A stretch of 64,000 bases of DNA from Cyrtodaria siliqua (lineage: Eukaryota > Mollusca > Bivalvia > Adapedonta > Hiatellidae), in NCBI GenBank assembly GCA_037043455.1, contig JAWPHD010004373.1, positions 62,001-126,000 on the forward strand, given 5' to 3'. Position 1 is the stretch's first letter. Every line of letters starts with the position of its first letter. The notes below the pieces were generated by a model. That model worked only from the letters and a program-made list of their open reading frames with translations, had not been told where the DNA came from and made no database searches. The position numbers were made by a program, and so were the translations under genes. Shown here piece after piece: positions 33,379 through 45,425 of this stretch.

Positions 33379-33655
33379 GCTTCAAAAAACATATGTGTTG
33401 TTTGAATTTTAAGTTAAGAATCATATTTCTGTATGGTTCAGAAAAAGCTGAGAGTAATACTATTTGAGTATTCAGTACTAATACGTCATGCAAACATAAA
33501 GCAGATTGAACAGTGAACCCTTCCTTATATACGTTCAAATAACAATACAGTCATTCCAATGCAACACCATATTGGAGAAATAAAAACTCAAACTTTGAAA
33601 ATTGGGGATTTTCATTTGGGACAATTGCCTTAATAGCTCTGATCACTGGGGATAC

Positions 33656-34106
33656 AAATGTAAATACTCTGTTCTGTCAAAAGTGTTGTGTGAGTATACG
33701 GTGAACTCTCAGAGAAGACCGAGGCGCTTCTCGAGTTGTAACGACGTCCAGCAAGCATCTTTCTCAGCTTGGAAAACAGAAAAAATGTCACACGTACTAA
33801 GATCCGGCGAGTATGGTGAGTGTTGAAGCTGTATAACATGTTCATCTCGAGAAGAAATTACAGTACTGGGAAGAGGCATTGTCCTGCACAACTGAACCCT
33901 TTGAGTTGAAGAAAATAGTGTCGAGAACCTTCTTCGCATTCTTTTGTCTTTTGGCAATTACGGGTCTTTCTTGCCCTTTGCTCAGCCATTGGTTATTATT
34001 AATCCGTCGCTGAGGTTCAAAATCATATATCCATGTCTCATCACTTGTTATGAGCCCATTTAACCTCCTTTCATCCATATGTTTTCAAGAGTTCTTTACA
34101 GCATTT
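33656..34106 (-). pseudogene. Mariner transposase, catalytic middle piece
   Basis: Reads LITSDETWIYDFEPQ (first catalytic Asp region), then VLDTIFFNSKGSV, then QHSPYSPDLSTCDIF (the D34D-type third acidic region), then KLRKMLAGRRYNSRSA, with frame changes between. It joins to the N-terminal piece across the LINE and to the C-terminal piece across the Ty3 element. Confidence 0.85.
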
Positions 34107-34368
34107 GGTTTAAACATAGTTTATTTCTCATTATTATTACAACATGGAATCAGTACACAATAGCAGAAAAAGGATTAGAACGAAAGTAAAATACTTATGA
34201 TGTTCTTCTCCTATGTATGTATTAATTGTATACAGTTGATGGCATAATAAACAGTAGTTAATCGATACGTTTACAATATACGAGCTGGAAGTATGAAAAA
34301 AGCAAAAGCTACGTTTACGAAGTGATACAAGAATAATTCTTTGCAAACATGATAAGATAAAGTAGCAC

Positions 34369-35828
34369 TTAAATATAATAAAAAATGAAATAAACAGAAC
34401 GAACAAAAGGAAAAAAAATTAATAAACGGAACTTGAGAATGCGAAGAGATTCGGTTTTGGTTGGGTTAAATTTAACAAGCCATCTATCTGCCCATGCCGA
34501 AATTTTCAATAGGTCGGAATTAAGTGTATTTGCAGCAGCAATTGGATTATCAACTACAATGAATAGACCTGTATCACCTGCAAAAAGGCGAATATTTGAA
34601 TTGATGTCTATAACAATATCATTTATGTAGAGAAGGAATAAAAGTGGTCCTAGGATAGAGCCTTGTGGGACACCGGCTTTAATTTTCTTCCCGTCAGATT
34701 GAACACCTGGTAGAACAACGCGTTGTTTTCTATCACTAAGATAATTCTCAAACCATTTTAAAAGCTTTCCAGTGATACAAGCGGCCTTTAGTTTAACTAA
34801 GAGTCCCTTGTGCCAAACGCGATCAAAGGCTTTGCTAATGTCACAGAAAATAGCCCGAACTTCCTTTCCAGAATCCAGGGATTGGCAGAAAAGGTTATAT
34901 GGGTATGCAAATTGGTTAATTGTAGAGTCCCCTGGAACAAATCCAGACTGCAGTGCAGTTAAAATGTTATTTGTTTGAAAAAAATTAAAAACGTGTTTAA
35001 AGATGTTTTTCTCCAAAGCCTTTTCAATAGTACAAAGGAGTGCAATAGGTCTGTAGTTAGAAACAACAGATCGGTCGCCAGATTTGAAAATTGAACAGAC
35101 ATGGGCTTCTTTCCAAGTTGATGGAACACAACTACCGTTAAGAGATTGATTAAATAAGGAACATAGTGGTTCAGCGAGTTCAGTAGAATGCGGTTATTAA
35201 TTAAATCAGGACCTACAGCTTTACCTAAAGGTAGGGTCTCTAAGATCTGCTTGACTTCGAGTGGACACAGTTCAATGGAACTAAGTGTTGACTCATTTAC
35301 AGCGGGTAAGACGGGAATTTGAACATTATCATCATTTATAAGAGTTTGATTTCGTAAGAAGTCGTTTAATAAGTTTGCTTTGTCAACGTCATCTATAATA
35401 ATAGAATCGTTATGATACAATGTGGGTACGGATTCTTTGCGGTTTGACGACATAAGATATTTTAACGTTGACCACCAGTTTTTTGAAGAATGATTTTCAG
35501 TTTTAAGTTTTTCTGACAATATTTGAAAGTGGTTGGCTTTGTTTTTCCGAATTAAGTCAATTGTTTCGTTTCTAAGTTTACGAAATTTATCCCACAGGGC
35601 TGGTGTATTTATACGTTTGGCTTTACGATAGGCTCGCTTTCGTTTTCTAATAAAACATTTTATAGATGAATTGATCCATGGCAGGTCGTTAGGTTTGATC
35701 CGAACCAGTTTATTTGGGATGCATTGTGTTGATAGTTTAAATATTTGTTCGGTTATCCTGTTTGCATGTACATTAATAGTGTTATCGTAGAACATAGTCC
35801 AGTCAGTAGTTTGGGCCAAATGTCTCAA
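34369..35828 (-). pseudogene. LINE reverse transcriptase, inactive
   Basis: Two overlapping frames. First: a linker rich in basic residues (FIRKRKRAYRKAKR) and NWWSTLKYLMSS, then LGKAVGPDLINNRIL. Second: SGFVPGDSTINQF, IFCDISKAFDRVWHKGLL (catalytic Asp59 of the segment), GVPQGSILGPLLFLLYIND and RLFAGDTGLFIVV. The active site reads FAGD instead of FADD, so one catalytic Asp is lost. After KFNPTKTESLRI the protein stops being recognisable. Frameshift near 35015. Confidence 0.88.
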
Positions 35829-36955
35829 AGTATCATAATCTCCCTTATCATAACTCCAAATATGCCTAGTGAAGGATTTAATAGTTTGTTTTTGAATTTG
35901 AGAATACCAAATATTGGGCAGTGATATCGAATATCTTGTTGTAAAAAAGGGTCACCTACACCGCTTAGCAAGACACTGTCTTTATTATTAACCAAGATAA
36001 TGTCAATTGTTGAAGATGAATTTTCTGTAAAATGAGTTGGTTCGTTTATGCATTGATATAGTGAGAATTGCTCACAAATAGAAGCTAGTTTTCGACAGGA
36101 GTTAGCATGGTTCGTATTAAAGTTTAAATCACCAGTAATAATTATGTCGTTGATGTTTGTATCCACTGCAAGGTGGATTGAATTTTCGATAATGGAATTG
36201 TGAACGTTATCTGCACTGGGTGGTCTGTAAAATAATCCGAAAAGATTGTGTTTGTGCTTCATGAAGATTTCGACCCATATACATTCAATACCTAACGGTT
36301 CAAGGTCATGCCTACGTTTGTAATGTATATTATTTTGTATATAGAGTATAACGCCACCATGACTGTCACCAGTCCGAACTTTTCTCTCAGGAGCGGAGAA
36401 GGAATCAAAAGTAAGGTCATTATTTGGTGTCGATTGGCTAAGCCGAGTTTCAGAAAATGCTAGTATGTCAAATTCACTTAGCTCAGTCCGTAAGATATCA
36501 AGTTTGTGAGAGATACTTTGGACATTATAGTGAACAAAAGATAAATGTTTAGAGAGGTCCATTGATTCAATGATTGATGAATGTTGAGATGATGAATGAC
36601 TATTGTTTGGTTCCCGGAGTGGACCGGGGTTGGGATGTACGTCTCCAGAAATTATAAGGAGAATGACAAGCCAAGCAATTAATGTAGCTATAAAGAGAAA
36701 ACACATAACATGAAATGTAAACTCAATGTTTTGCATGTGCAGCTTACTAGCCGGGTAACATTTCGTAACATGAGACGAATGAGTTAATTTGTGTGAGATA
36801 TGATTGGTCTCGTGGATACCATTTAGCATTGCAAATGCACAACATTCGTCTTTAAAGATCGGTAATAAAACTAACAAAGTCAATAGTATTGAAAATTTGT
36901 AAAAATGACGACATGTTCTCATGACAGCAACTGTCTTGCAACTAATCACGTTCAT
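35825..36955 (-). pseudogene. LINE ORF2 N-terminal part: 2A-like motif and AP endonuclease
   Basis: A hydrophobic stretch at about residues 79-102 leads into SGDVHPNPGPL (GDVHPNPGP at 104-112), which resembles the D-V/I-E-x-N-P-G-P ribosome-skipping motif but has His for Glu. The endonuclease follows: HYNVQSISHKLDIL, FSETRLSQS (catalytic Glu), ITGDLNFNTNHANS, SSTIDIILVNN, then a degraded DIRYHCPIFG where SDHxPI is expected. A frameshift near 35870 separates it from RT. It nicks target DNA to prime reverse transcription. Confidence 0.85.
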
Positions 36956-37264
36956 GATATTGATGATAGCAAGTACAAAAATAGGACAGTTGCCAACACT
37001 AAGACATGTCTGCGGTTAGCATTAATAAGAATTCTGTTGCAAAAAGTCACCTTTTCCACAAACCCGTGTGTCGCTCCCAATAAAAAAAGAGAAAGAAATC
37101 ATAAGCGAATATAGATATGGTTTTCATATCTAAGACAAGAAGAATGGGGTTATCGAAACATTGGGTAGGAAAGTTACTTTGGTAATTGGGAGTCTGGGAG
37201 TTACAAGATTAACTGATGTATTTAAAAGATTTGAAAAAACAACACATTTATGATTTTCAAAAAA

Positions 37265-37696
37265 ACAGCATTTCACTCGTTGTGCCCTTTGCTTCTTGAT
37301 CAATAGAAGGGGTTCCCACCGTGCACATACCTTGTTTAATTTTAAACGCTACGTTAAAATCTCATGAACATTTCCCTGATATGACCACTGACGCAGCTAT
37401 CGCAGAAACAGTATATATTGTATCTTCCTTCACAATAGCCTCAACAGCTGCAATGTTTCTTGAGGACAATACTGTCTTTGATCTTTCGACACGGTCAAGA
37501 TCTTTGAGTTGGGTTTTCCCTCTTTATACCTTTTTAACCACCTGTAAACTGTGGATTTTGAAACAGAATAATGCTCATACATGATTTTAACTTGTTTCCC
37601 AGATATATATACATGATTTTAACTTGTTTCCCAGATATATTTAAAGAGTAATGCATTTTTATATGTCCTAATTTCCGCTTTTTCCACTGGTTTCAT
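37265..37696 (-). pseudogene. Mariner transposase, N-terminal piece
   Basis: From ATG at 37696 (MKPVEKAEIRTYKNALL) through an HTH-type region to ENIAAVEAIVKED-like (RNIAAVEAIVKED), TVSAIA and SEML at the LINE junction. Mariner proteins have this order: paired-like HTH, linker and then the catalytic domain. Several stops and a 30-bp tandem duplication (ATGATTTTAACTTGTTTCCC, about 37580-37635) break it. Confidence 0.75.
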
Positions 37697-37878
37697 ATTT
37701 ACTACAGAAAATGGTCAGTGTATATGAGTAAGCTCTATTCAAAACCGTATAACACTATAACCCCTTGATGATTTCAGCATATTGCAATTACCTACCAAAG
37801 CACGTACAAATCATGCATGTATCTAACTTAATTTCCTCGGAATCGCATCACGCTCAGAACATTTTGAATGCCCTCGTA

Positions 37879-38494
37879 TAGAATAAGGGAACGTGCAAAA
37901 TACACGGGACAAACTAGACAAAGTAAATGGCTGAATAGTGAAAAGAAATTAAAGAAAGCAGATCCCCTCTTATCTCCTTAAAGACATAGTCGCTACAACA
38001 ACTGTATATGTTAATAGATTTCGAAAGCCTTAAATAAGGTTTATGTTGATAAGACACGTCTGAAAAAGGAAGAGGTCAGTCAAGTGTAATACATGAAATT
38101 AATATTTAACTGTACATTGATGCATGTATTGGGTTACTCAAAACCGTGTAACCAAAGAGAGGAGTTTGAGAGAACACATTGTTCTAGGAAAATCAAATCC
38201 CATGTTCTTCTATGAACAACATAGTTTTTGAAGTTATTGACACAAAGCTATTTTACAGGCACCCTTCCACGCCTTTTATTTATTTTATCTACCTCAGGTT
38301 ACACCTATGTATTTACATGGCCAATTTCAAACAAGAACCGCTTTGGACAGATATATTACTAGAAATTGCTGGATGTATCTAATTATGCCCTCGCAAAAAT
38401 TTCACAGTTTTTTTCCCCGAGTCATTCACAACATATTCATTATAATATAATGTCTAAAGTCAAGTAATTTCTTCTACATATATTGTTGTTATTA
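37879..38494. other. Unassigned AT-rich sequence
   Basis: Nothing recognised. Confidence 0.6.
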
Positions 38495-38990
38495 TACCAA
38501 TATACTCATTATAAAGTTATTAGTTTATGTTGTTTTGTCATAATGTTAGGTCAAAGAAACAAAGATATTCTTATGTTTCCACAAAACCAATCGACACTAA
38601 ATTTTAGCCCTCACCCTGAAGTCCGTTTTACGACAAAAGTTAGCAAGGACTTTAAAATTAGGATATTTTCGATCTCTACTTATATGTTGTAAGCTATAAA
38701 ACACATTTTCTATCTGACAACATACTCTTATTTCTTTGGCAGTGGTGTTGTTTCTAAATATTATATTGTCTTTTACTGGAATTACATTCGACTTAATACA
38801 AGTTATATGGTCTGTAGTATCCACGTTAACTGAGTAAACATAAGTGGGTAAATTTGAATAGTAGTCACCTTACATAATTTATCATTCATCGTAATAACTA
38901 TAGAATAGTAGAAATTTGCGTTGAGATTTTAGATGAGGACATGACAGTTTAGTTGTCACACTATCTACCAGAGTAAATATGTATGAATGA
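38495..38990 (+). repeat. Dispersed duplication, uninterrupted copy
   Basis: Matches 44110-44356 and 45098-45425 collinearly (AAGATATTCTTATGTTTCCAC, TTTCTTTGGCAGTGGTGTT, GTCTTTTACTGGAATTACAT). It serves as the empty-site reference for the insertion in the second copy. No coding potential recognised. Confidence 0.85.
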
Positions 38991-39187
38991 CTTTTCCCCT
39001 CAAAACAGGGTTTGTTAAATAGCTGCAAAATAATAGTTTTAGAGCATCCGTAATTGTGAAAATGAAAATTTAGAGAGAAAAAATATCAAAGAAGAATAAG
39101 TGTCCCTTAACCAACTGTTGGTTTAATTTTCATACCTTATCTTTACATAATTATATAGTATGTAAATATGTCATAAATTCTTAAAAA

Positions 39188-39745
39188 GGATCCCTCGGAA
39201 ACAACGAACACAATCAAAGAGAAAATTGGCAGACTTGGTTTTATCGAGTATGTTCATGAGAGGTAAAATGCATGTAACAAATCTCATCACGCACCCAGCA
39301 ACGGCTACTATTATTATTATTATATATTAGCGGTATTATAATGTAAAGCCATAATGATTGCGCTTGAAGTTCACCAAAGGACCAGTAACTGTTAAGTCTA
39401 CTGGTTCGAGGTCGGTGCCATATTTTATAGCCGACACAACACGGAAGGAATACATGTGTGGATATAAATAAATGCTGAAAAGGGGATTCAGCGGAAGCAA
39501 CGAACATACACACAATCGGGTTGACAATAGGGCTATTGCCTTGGAAAGTACAGTGGCAAAAAAGCCGCTGAGGGTTTACACCTGGTTATACGGTGCACCA
39601 ATACTCACTCATCCCCTATGTCATCCCAATAAAACGTGACAGTGTAAATAAAGAAATCACCGCCATGCTATATTGTCTTGCAAATAAGGCAGCATTAATG
39701 GACAATGTAAGTATAAACAAAGATGATCATGTATATATGAATAAA
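39188..39745. repeat. Dispersed 'GACTCGG' repeat (+) followed by a Naiad tail (-)
   Basis: 39188-39400 matches 18190-18375. 39520-39745, read on the minus strand, matches the Naiad pseudo-LTR (TGTCATCCCAATAAAACGTGAC is the reverse of its TTTAATGGGATGACA region). Confidence 0.7.
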
Positions 39746-40837
39746 CAGTACATCGCCAGAAACGTTTAAATGCACTTCCATGCACTGTATATCTCTTATG
39801 TGTATGTGCATATATATATAACTGACATGTTCGCATGTTTATAAAATGTACCTTCTCGAAGTGTATATTTGTGACTGTCATTAAAAAATTAGACCTGATG
39901 CATTTAAAGTAATTTCCGATTTCACGCGGTTCGCTTTAAATAACATGTTTAGTTAGTTGCTTGCTATTTTCTAATGTTAAACATTTATATGTTTTTATTG
40001 CGTACAGTTTTACGTAAAAACACAATAATTCTAATAAATGTTTATAATAATTGCTTAAAACTGTGTTTGTAATTTAAATGTGATCGCATAAATAAAAAAG
40101 TGTTAATTAAAAGTGTTAATTTTATCGCATTATTATGAAATTGACAGATAATAGGACAGTTTGCTCGAATTTACGCGACGATTTTATAAATTACCAAAAA
40201 TAACCATTTTATATTCATATTTTATAAGACAAAAATATGAAAAGTTATTGTTACTGAATATCACATACCATATAAAGGTACCATATACAGGTATCTTTGG
40301 TCTGAACTTATGTTTTTTGTGCTTTCTTTTGTGATAATTTGAAAATGTGTGTGGTTTGCCCCCATCATAACAATACCTGCAGCTAATGCTTTGAACTAGA
40401 GTTTTCATAAATATTATCACTTTCAAAGCACTGAAGTTCATGTTAACGTCGCTGAAATCGCGAAAACCTCAAAACAAAAAAAATACGTATGCCATTTTTT
40501 TTAAGCTCACACATGACATGTTTGAATACTATAACTTTAAACGACAATTTACAAGCAGTGCTTCCTTAATATATGTTGCGGTTATTTTTATAATGTAGTG
40601 CTGAGATTTATTTTAAATTGATACTTAAAGCTTCGTTGTTTTTAGATACAAAATATAATTTAAAATAAAACAAGAAATCCGTGGATTCACATGTATTGCC
40701 TAACGGGGGCTGGATTTAAAAATAAAAATGTCAATGATGCTTAAATGAAAGTTTGTAAACATTTTAGTAATTAAAAACAATCGAATTTGCCGTTTGCTGA
40801 GATGACATTTAAGTGCATTTGTGCCATTGTATTAAAC
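39746..40837. other. Unassigned, very AT-rich
   Basis: No gene, RNA or repeat recognised. Confidence 0.6.
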
Positions 40838-42925
40838 ACAAGAGACCCAAGAGGGCCTGTGGATGCTCTACTGGCTAAAACGGCTCTTATATCAAGGGTT
40901 GTCGACATAAAACTACCATCAGTAGTTTTTTTTAAAACATTGCAAAAACAACAGGGATAGGAAGGCCTTAGATCGCTCATCTGGTAATCATGGGCAACAT
41001 GTCTGCTGTGTCTAGTCTGGCATGGGCATTTTTTAATTTGTCCCACTTTCTTCTATGAATGCAATTTCATAAAATGTGTGGGGGGGGGGGGGGGGGGGGG
41101 AAGGGTTTATATTAACATTCTAAACAAATATGGTAAAGATCAGATACAAAATGAAGTAACTACTGATTTAACAAAGGAAAATACAAAAATACAATATAGC
41201 ATTTTTCAACAAATCAAGGGCCATAACCTGTCGTTACTAACTAGATCTAGCTGGTTTTCGAACTTGTCCAAAATGTCATTGATATAAAATGTTTTGCACA
41301 ACTGGACATCTTACTGAGGCTTCCTGCCAAATTTTGTAGAAATCCAACAAGCCGTTTAGGAGGAGTAGCGCCGACAAGAAATTTAAAGTAAAAATGTCAA
41401 AGTGCCATAACTCTGTCATAAATCAGCAAACTGGAACAAAAGCGCAATATGCACAACTAGACATCTTACCTATGCTTCCTGCCAAGTTTCGTCAAAATCC
41501 AACAGGGCGTTTAGGAGGAGTAGCGCGGACAAGAAATTAAAAAAAAAATGTAAATGGTCTTTAACTCCATCAAAAATCAATGAACCGGAAAAAAATGCAA
41601 TAGGCACAGCAATGCTTCCTGATAACACGGCGTTAACACCAAAAAAAATAATTAAAAAAATAATAATAATGAAATAAGAAAATTAAAAAAAGAAAATAAT
41701 AATCAAGAAATTAAAAAAAAATATGTCAAGGGGCTGTAACTCCATCAAAAATCAATGAACCGGAAAAAAATCGCAATAGGCACAGCAATGCTTCCTGCTT
41801 ACATGGCGTTAACACCAAAAAAATTAAAATAATAATAATGAAATAAGAAAACTAAAAAAACAAAAAAAAGGACAAACATGAAATCCAGGAATCCAAAAAA
41901 AAGATGCACTAACGAAGACACAACTACGTCAAAATAGAATATGCTTTTTTCCAAAGATTAAGCTATAAATTAGGTTTAAAACATCTAGTGCATATTTCTA
42001 GTTCATGAGAAAGTGATGTAAATGTAACAATTAAAGTTATCTGCCCCTTGCTTGGATGGTGAAGGTTGCATCCACATTTGCTTTGTCACGTTGCAATGTA
42101 CCACTCAAGATACAACTATAAGCAAAGTTTGAAAGGTCTTATTGCATACAGTTTGTGAAAAAGTGACCTAAACGCCAAAGTTGAAGGTAAAAATTATAAG
42201 GTGTTCTGCCCTTGTTTGGAGGGTTAAGGTCACTTCCACATTTGCTTTGTCACGTTGCGATGTACCACTCAAGATACAACTATAAGCAAAGTTTTAAATG
42301 TCTAGTGCATCCAGTTTGTGAAAAAGTGACCTAAACGCAAAACTTGAACCTAAAAATAAGTAAGTTATCTGCCCTTTGCTTGGAGGGTCAAGGTCACATC
42401 CACATTTGCTTTGTCACGTTGCCATGTACCATCCAAGATACAACTATAAGCAAAGTTTGAAAGGTCTAGTGCATACAGTTTGTGAAAAAGTGACCTAAAC
42501 GCAAAAGTTGAACCTAAAACTTAGTAAGTTATCTGCCCTTTGCTTGGAGGGTCAAGGTCACTTCCACATTTGCTTTGTCACGTTGCGATGTACCACCCAT
42601 GATACAACTATAAGCAAAGTTTGAAAGGTCTGGTGCATACAGTTTGTAAGAAAATGACCTAAAGGCAAAACTTGAACCTAAAAATAAGTAAGTTACCTGC
42701 CCTTTGCTTGGAGGGTCAAGGTCACTTCCACATTTGCTTTGTCACGTTGCGTTGTACCACCCATGATACAAATATAAGCAAAGTTTGAAAGGTCTAGTGC
42801 ATACAGCTTGTGAGAAAATGAGCTAAACGCAAAACTTGAATGTTGACGCCGCCGCCGCCGCCGCCGCCGGAAAAGCAACACCTATGTCTCTTTTCTTCTT
42901 CGAAAAGGCGAGACAAAAATATGTT
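40838..42925. mobile_element. Composite tandem-repeat element with (GCC)n tail, possibly Helitron-like
   Basis: Head ACAAGAGACCCAAGAGGGCCT, of a type common in mollusc dispersed repeats, precedes a G run (41079-41100). Then come about four 150-bp units (ACATCTTAC...CTTCCTGCCAA, CAACA-GGCGTTTAGGAGGAGTAG, CATAACTC-TCA). Then about five 156-bp units (GTTATCTGCCC, TTGCTTGGAGGGTCAAGGTC, CACATTTGCTTTGTCACGTT, GATACAACTATAAGCAAAG). It ends (GCC)n at about 42846-42868 and a hairpin-like TCTTCTTCGAAAAGGCGAGAC. No ORF codes for a Rep/helicase, so it is non-autonomous; the class is inferred from layout. Confidence 0.6.
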
Positions 42926-44109
42926 CTAATGCGCAGTTTTTTTAAAGTTGTATATAACAAGGTCCTTTGACATTTTTTTCAAAACAATTAATATAATATA
43001 TAGGTCATCATTATTAAAAATTCTTTAAATTACACACATTTTGGAGTTATTTTGTCATTTTCACTGTAATAACATACTGTACACAATTTTGACATAGATG
43101 TCGTATAAAATTAGCTCAGTATCTACTTTTGTACAAGTTATCCACTACTCAAAGACAAACATCTTATTTTCTTTCCATAGCAAAAGGATAAATTCTACTC
43201 AGAGCTACCCATATATTGACAACAAAAATGGTTACAAATGACAGGTGTAGTATGAAAAAAACAACAAAAACACGTTGATATGTTACCGTCTTAAATCATC
43301 AATTATATTCATATCTACTAGAATGCAAAAGAAAATGAAACAAGTCTGTGGTCAAATAAAACTATGATTTAATTTTTTTTCTTAGACTTGAAAATATGAA
43401 ATCTTGCCCAGCCAATATCCTTAAATGAACATATTCAGATTAAAGAGCATTATATTTAATTAATTACAAAATGAGTGTTTTACGTTATAAGTTGACCACC
43501 TCTTGTATATTCATTTCAGGTTTACTTCTATTCCAGTTTTTGAAAATAATATGTTTCTAAATAATGACTTCTTTATATGTTTAATACGTGTTGTTATTTT
43601 AATTTGGAAATTAATAACATAATAAAACGCACATTATTTCAAAATACCACAAACAGTGATGGCGCATTTCAGTATTCCACACATTCTTTCAAATATCTAT
43701 TCTAATATATGTAAAACGAAAGTAGGTCAGTGGGTGATTTCCTTTATTTAGGTATAACCGAAATAAAGCTGACACGACCAATGCAAATTGAATTGACATA
43801 CTTAGAACTTAGCCAATCGAAACTCTAATATAAATGACATATGGTGTGGCACACATACACATAAACGTACATATACTAACGCGGGAAAAAACAACGCAAC
43901 TCGGGAATTTCCGCTATATATTGTATGTACAATATGCTGTACATATGTAGCCGACTAAATATCGATTACATGCAAATATTATATGGTTGTTATTCAATCC
44001 CATTAAAATCAGACCCTTTATCACGCCACAATAGACTACACTACTAAGGCTATATCGGAGAGCATCAAAGAGTAATAAGGATTTGATTTTAATGAGATTG
44101 GTTGTTATT
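42926..44109. other. Unassigned AT-rich sequence
   Basis: No gene recognised. 43888-43925 (ACGCAACTCGGGAATTTCCGC) resembles the end of the Tc1-type MITE at 44403 and may be a fragment. Confidence 0.5.
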
Positions 44110-45425
44110 CTTGTATCAAGTTATTATCTTATATGTTGTTTTGTCATATTAGTAATGTTAGGCCAAAGATATTCTTATGTTTCCACTAAACCAATCGACC
44201 CTAAATTATAGCCTTACCCTGAAGTATATTTTATGACAAAAGTTAGCAAGCACTGTAAAATCAGGATATGTTCTCTATACAGCTAATATACTATATTTTG
44301 TAAGCTATAAAACACATTTTCTACCACATACTCTTATTTCTTTGGCAGTGGTGTTAGCGGAAACAAAAGTATTTTTTCTCATGATCTCATTCAAGTATGA
44401 CATATACTGAAAGGAAAAAGAAACGCAACACGGGAATTTCTGCTATATTCTGCCCCACAAACCCCCACCTGCGGGAGGGGATACACCCTCCCACACCTAC
44501 CCCTCACTCGCAGCGTCGCTGCTCGGTTCGCAGCTACGCTTCTCATATCTGGCGTACATTTCAAAATGCTCCAGGTACGCCCCTGTAAACTGCTGTTAAT
44601 CGAATGGTACATGGCTACGTAATATCTTTCTTTTCGGAAAAAATATTAAAACAACACGTAACACAGCAAATAGTATTCCTGCAAAGTTTCATTATTGACA
44701 GAGTACGCGTACAAACTTAGGATGCACAATTTTGCAAATTTCGTTAAATACAGAACTGAACTGGCTCAAATTTTCGAAGAGGAACTTCAACATTTATGAA
44801 TTTCTTGTTACAACGTGTTATTAAAACGTCTACAACATGATAGATGTGTCCTTTCTCTAACTAACTGCAACTTTTTGTTTTACAAAACGTCTTGGGATTT
44901 CCTTGGAAAATATTGTATATGGAACTAAGTATGCAGTATATACAATATATAGCGGAAATTCGCGTGTCGCGTTTCTTTTTCCTTTCAGTATATATATAGT
45001 AAGAATTAAAGGTACAATCCTCTGAGAGATAAAATTATATAGTCAATCAAATTCATTGGGTATATTGCATACAATTAAATATTGCCTGGTGACATGCATT
45101 GTTTCTAAATACTGTATTGTCTTTTACTGGAATTACATTCGAATTGTTATTTAGTAGTTATATTATCTGTAGTATCCGCTTTAACTAAGTAAACATAAGT
45201 GGTAAATTGTGTGTGTAGTTCTAAGGTTTAACGTCCCCACACCAAAATACTCGAGTAGACGTCTTAAAGTGATGGACAAAATAGAGGGACTGTATGTAGT
45301 ATTCACCTTGCATAATATATCATTCGTCTCAATAACAATAGAATAACAGAGATTTGCGATGAGATTTTAGCTGAAAACATGACAGTTTAGTTGTCACACT
45401 ATCTACATGAGTAGATATGTATGAA
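44110..45425 (+). repeat. Second copy of the 38.5-kb duplication, split by a MITE
   Basis: 44110-44356 and 45098-45425 are the two halves of the sequence that is continuous at 38495-38990. The break falls after TGGCAGTGGTGTT. The 740-bp gap contains the MITE at 44403-44995 plus unassigned flanks. Confidence 0.85.
44403..44995. mobile_element. Tc1/mariner-type MITE
   Basis: Inverted ends TATACTGAAAGGAAAAAGAA and TTCTTTTTCCTTTCAGTATA, followed inside by ACGCRACACGGGAATTTC-like and its inverse, bounded by TA-rich sequence. A related copy lies at about 55403-55845 (same right end; interior AAAGTTTCATTAT-GACAGA shared). No transposase. Confidence 0.8.

Larger units (their letters stand above)
27531..33651 (+). 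mobile_element. Ty3/mag (Steamer-like) retrotransposon, degenerate
   Basis: gag, protease, RT, RNase H and integrase follow in Ty3 order. ATAC flanks both sides (27527-27530; 33652-33655) at the point where mariner homology stops and resumes. No matching LTR pair is visible, so LTRs have been lost or have diverged. The body is damaged by stops, frameshifts, an RT deletion and two Naiad-family inserts (28655-29090, 31528-31930). Confidence 0.8.
34107..37264 (-). mobile_element. APE-type LINE (L2/CR1/jockey-like) inserted in mariner
   Basis: Flanked by the 9-bp target duplication ACAGCATTT (34098-34106 and 37265-37273). The minus-strand element has an AP-endonuclease ORF (36955-35825) and RT (35828-34369), and ends in ...GAGAAATAAACTATGTTTAAACC. 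It is 3158 bp, with the RT C-terminal region missing. Confidence 0.9.
27360..37876 (-). mobile_element. Mariner element split by two insertions
   Basis: Ends CGAGAGGCATTCAAAATGT at 27360 and its inverse (ACATTTTGAATGCCCTCG-like) at 37876, each bounded by TA (27358-27359; 37877-37878). The mariner sequence itself is three pieces: 37265-37876 (N-terminal), 33656-34106 (middle) and 27360-27530 (C-terminal), together about 1.23 kb, the normal size. The gaps are a LINE (34107-37264) and a Ty3 element (about 27531-33651). Confidence 0.9.

Noticed and set aside
33379..33651. 3' LTR of the Ty3 element
   Set aside because: No sequence here matches the left end (27531-28250), so no LTR could be supported.
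42693..42881. Arg-rich minus ORF (RRRRRRR)
   Set aside because: Reading of the (GCC)n tail of a repeat element.
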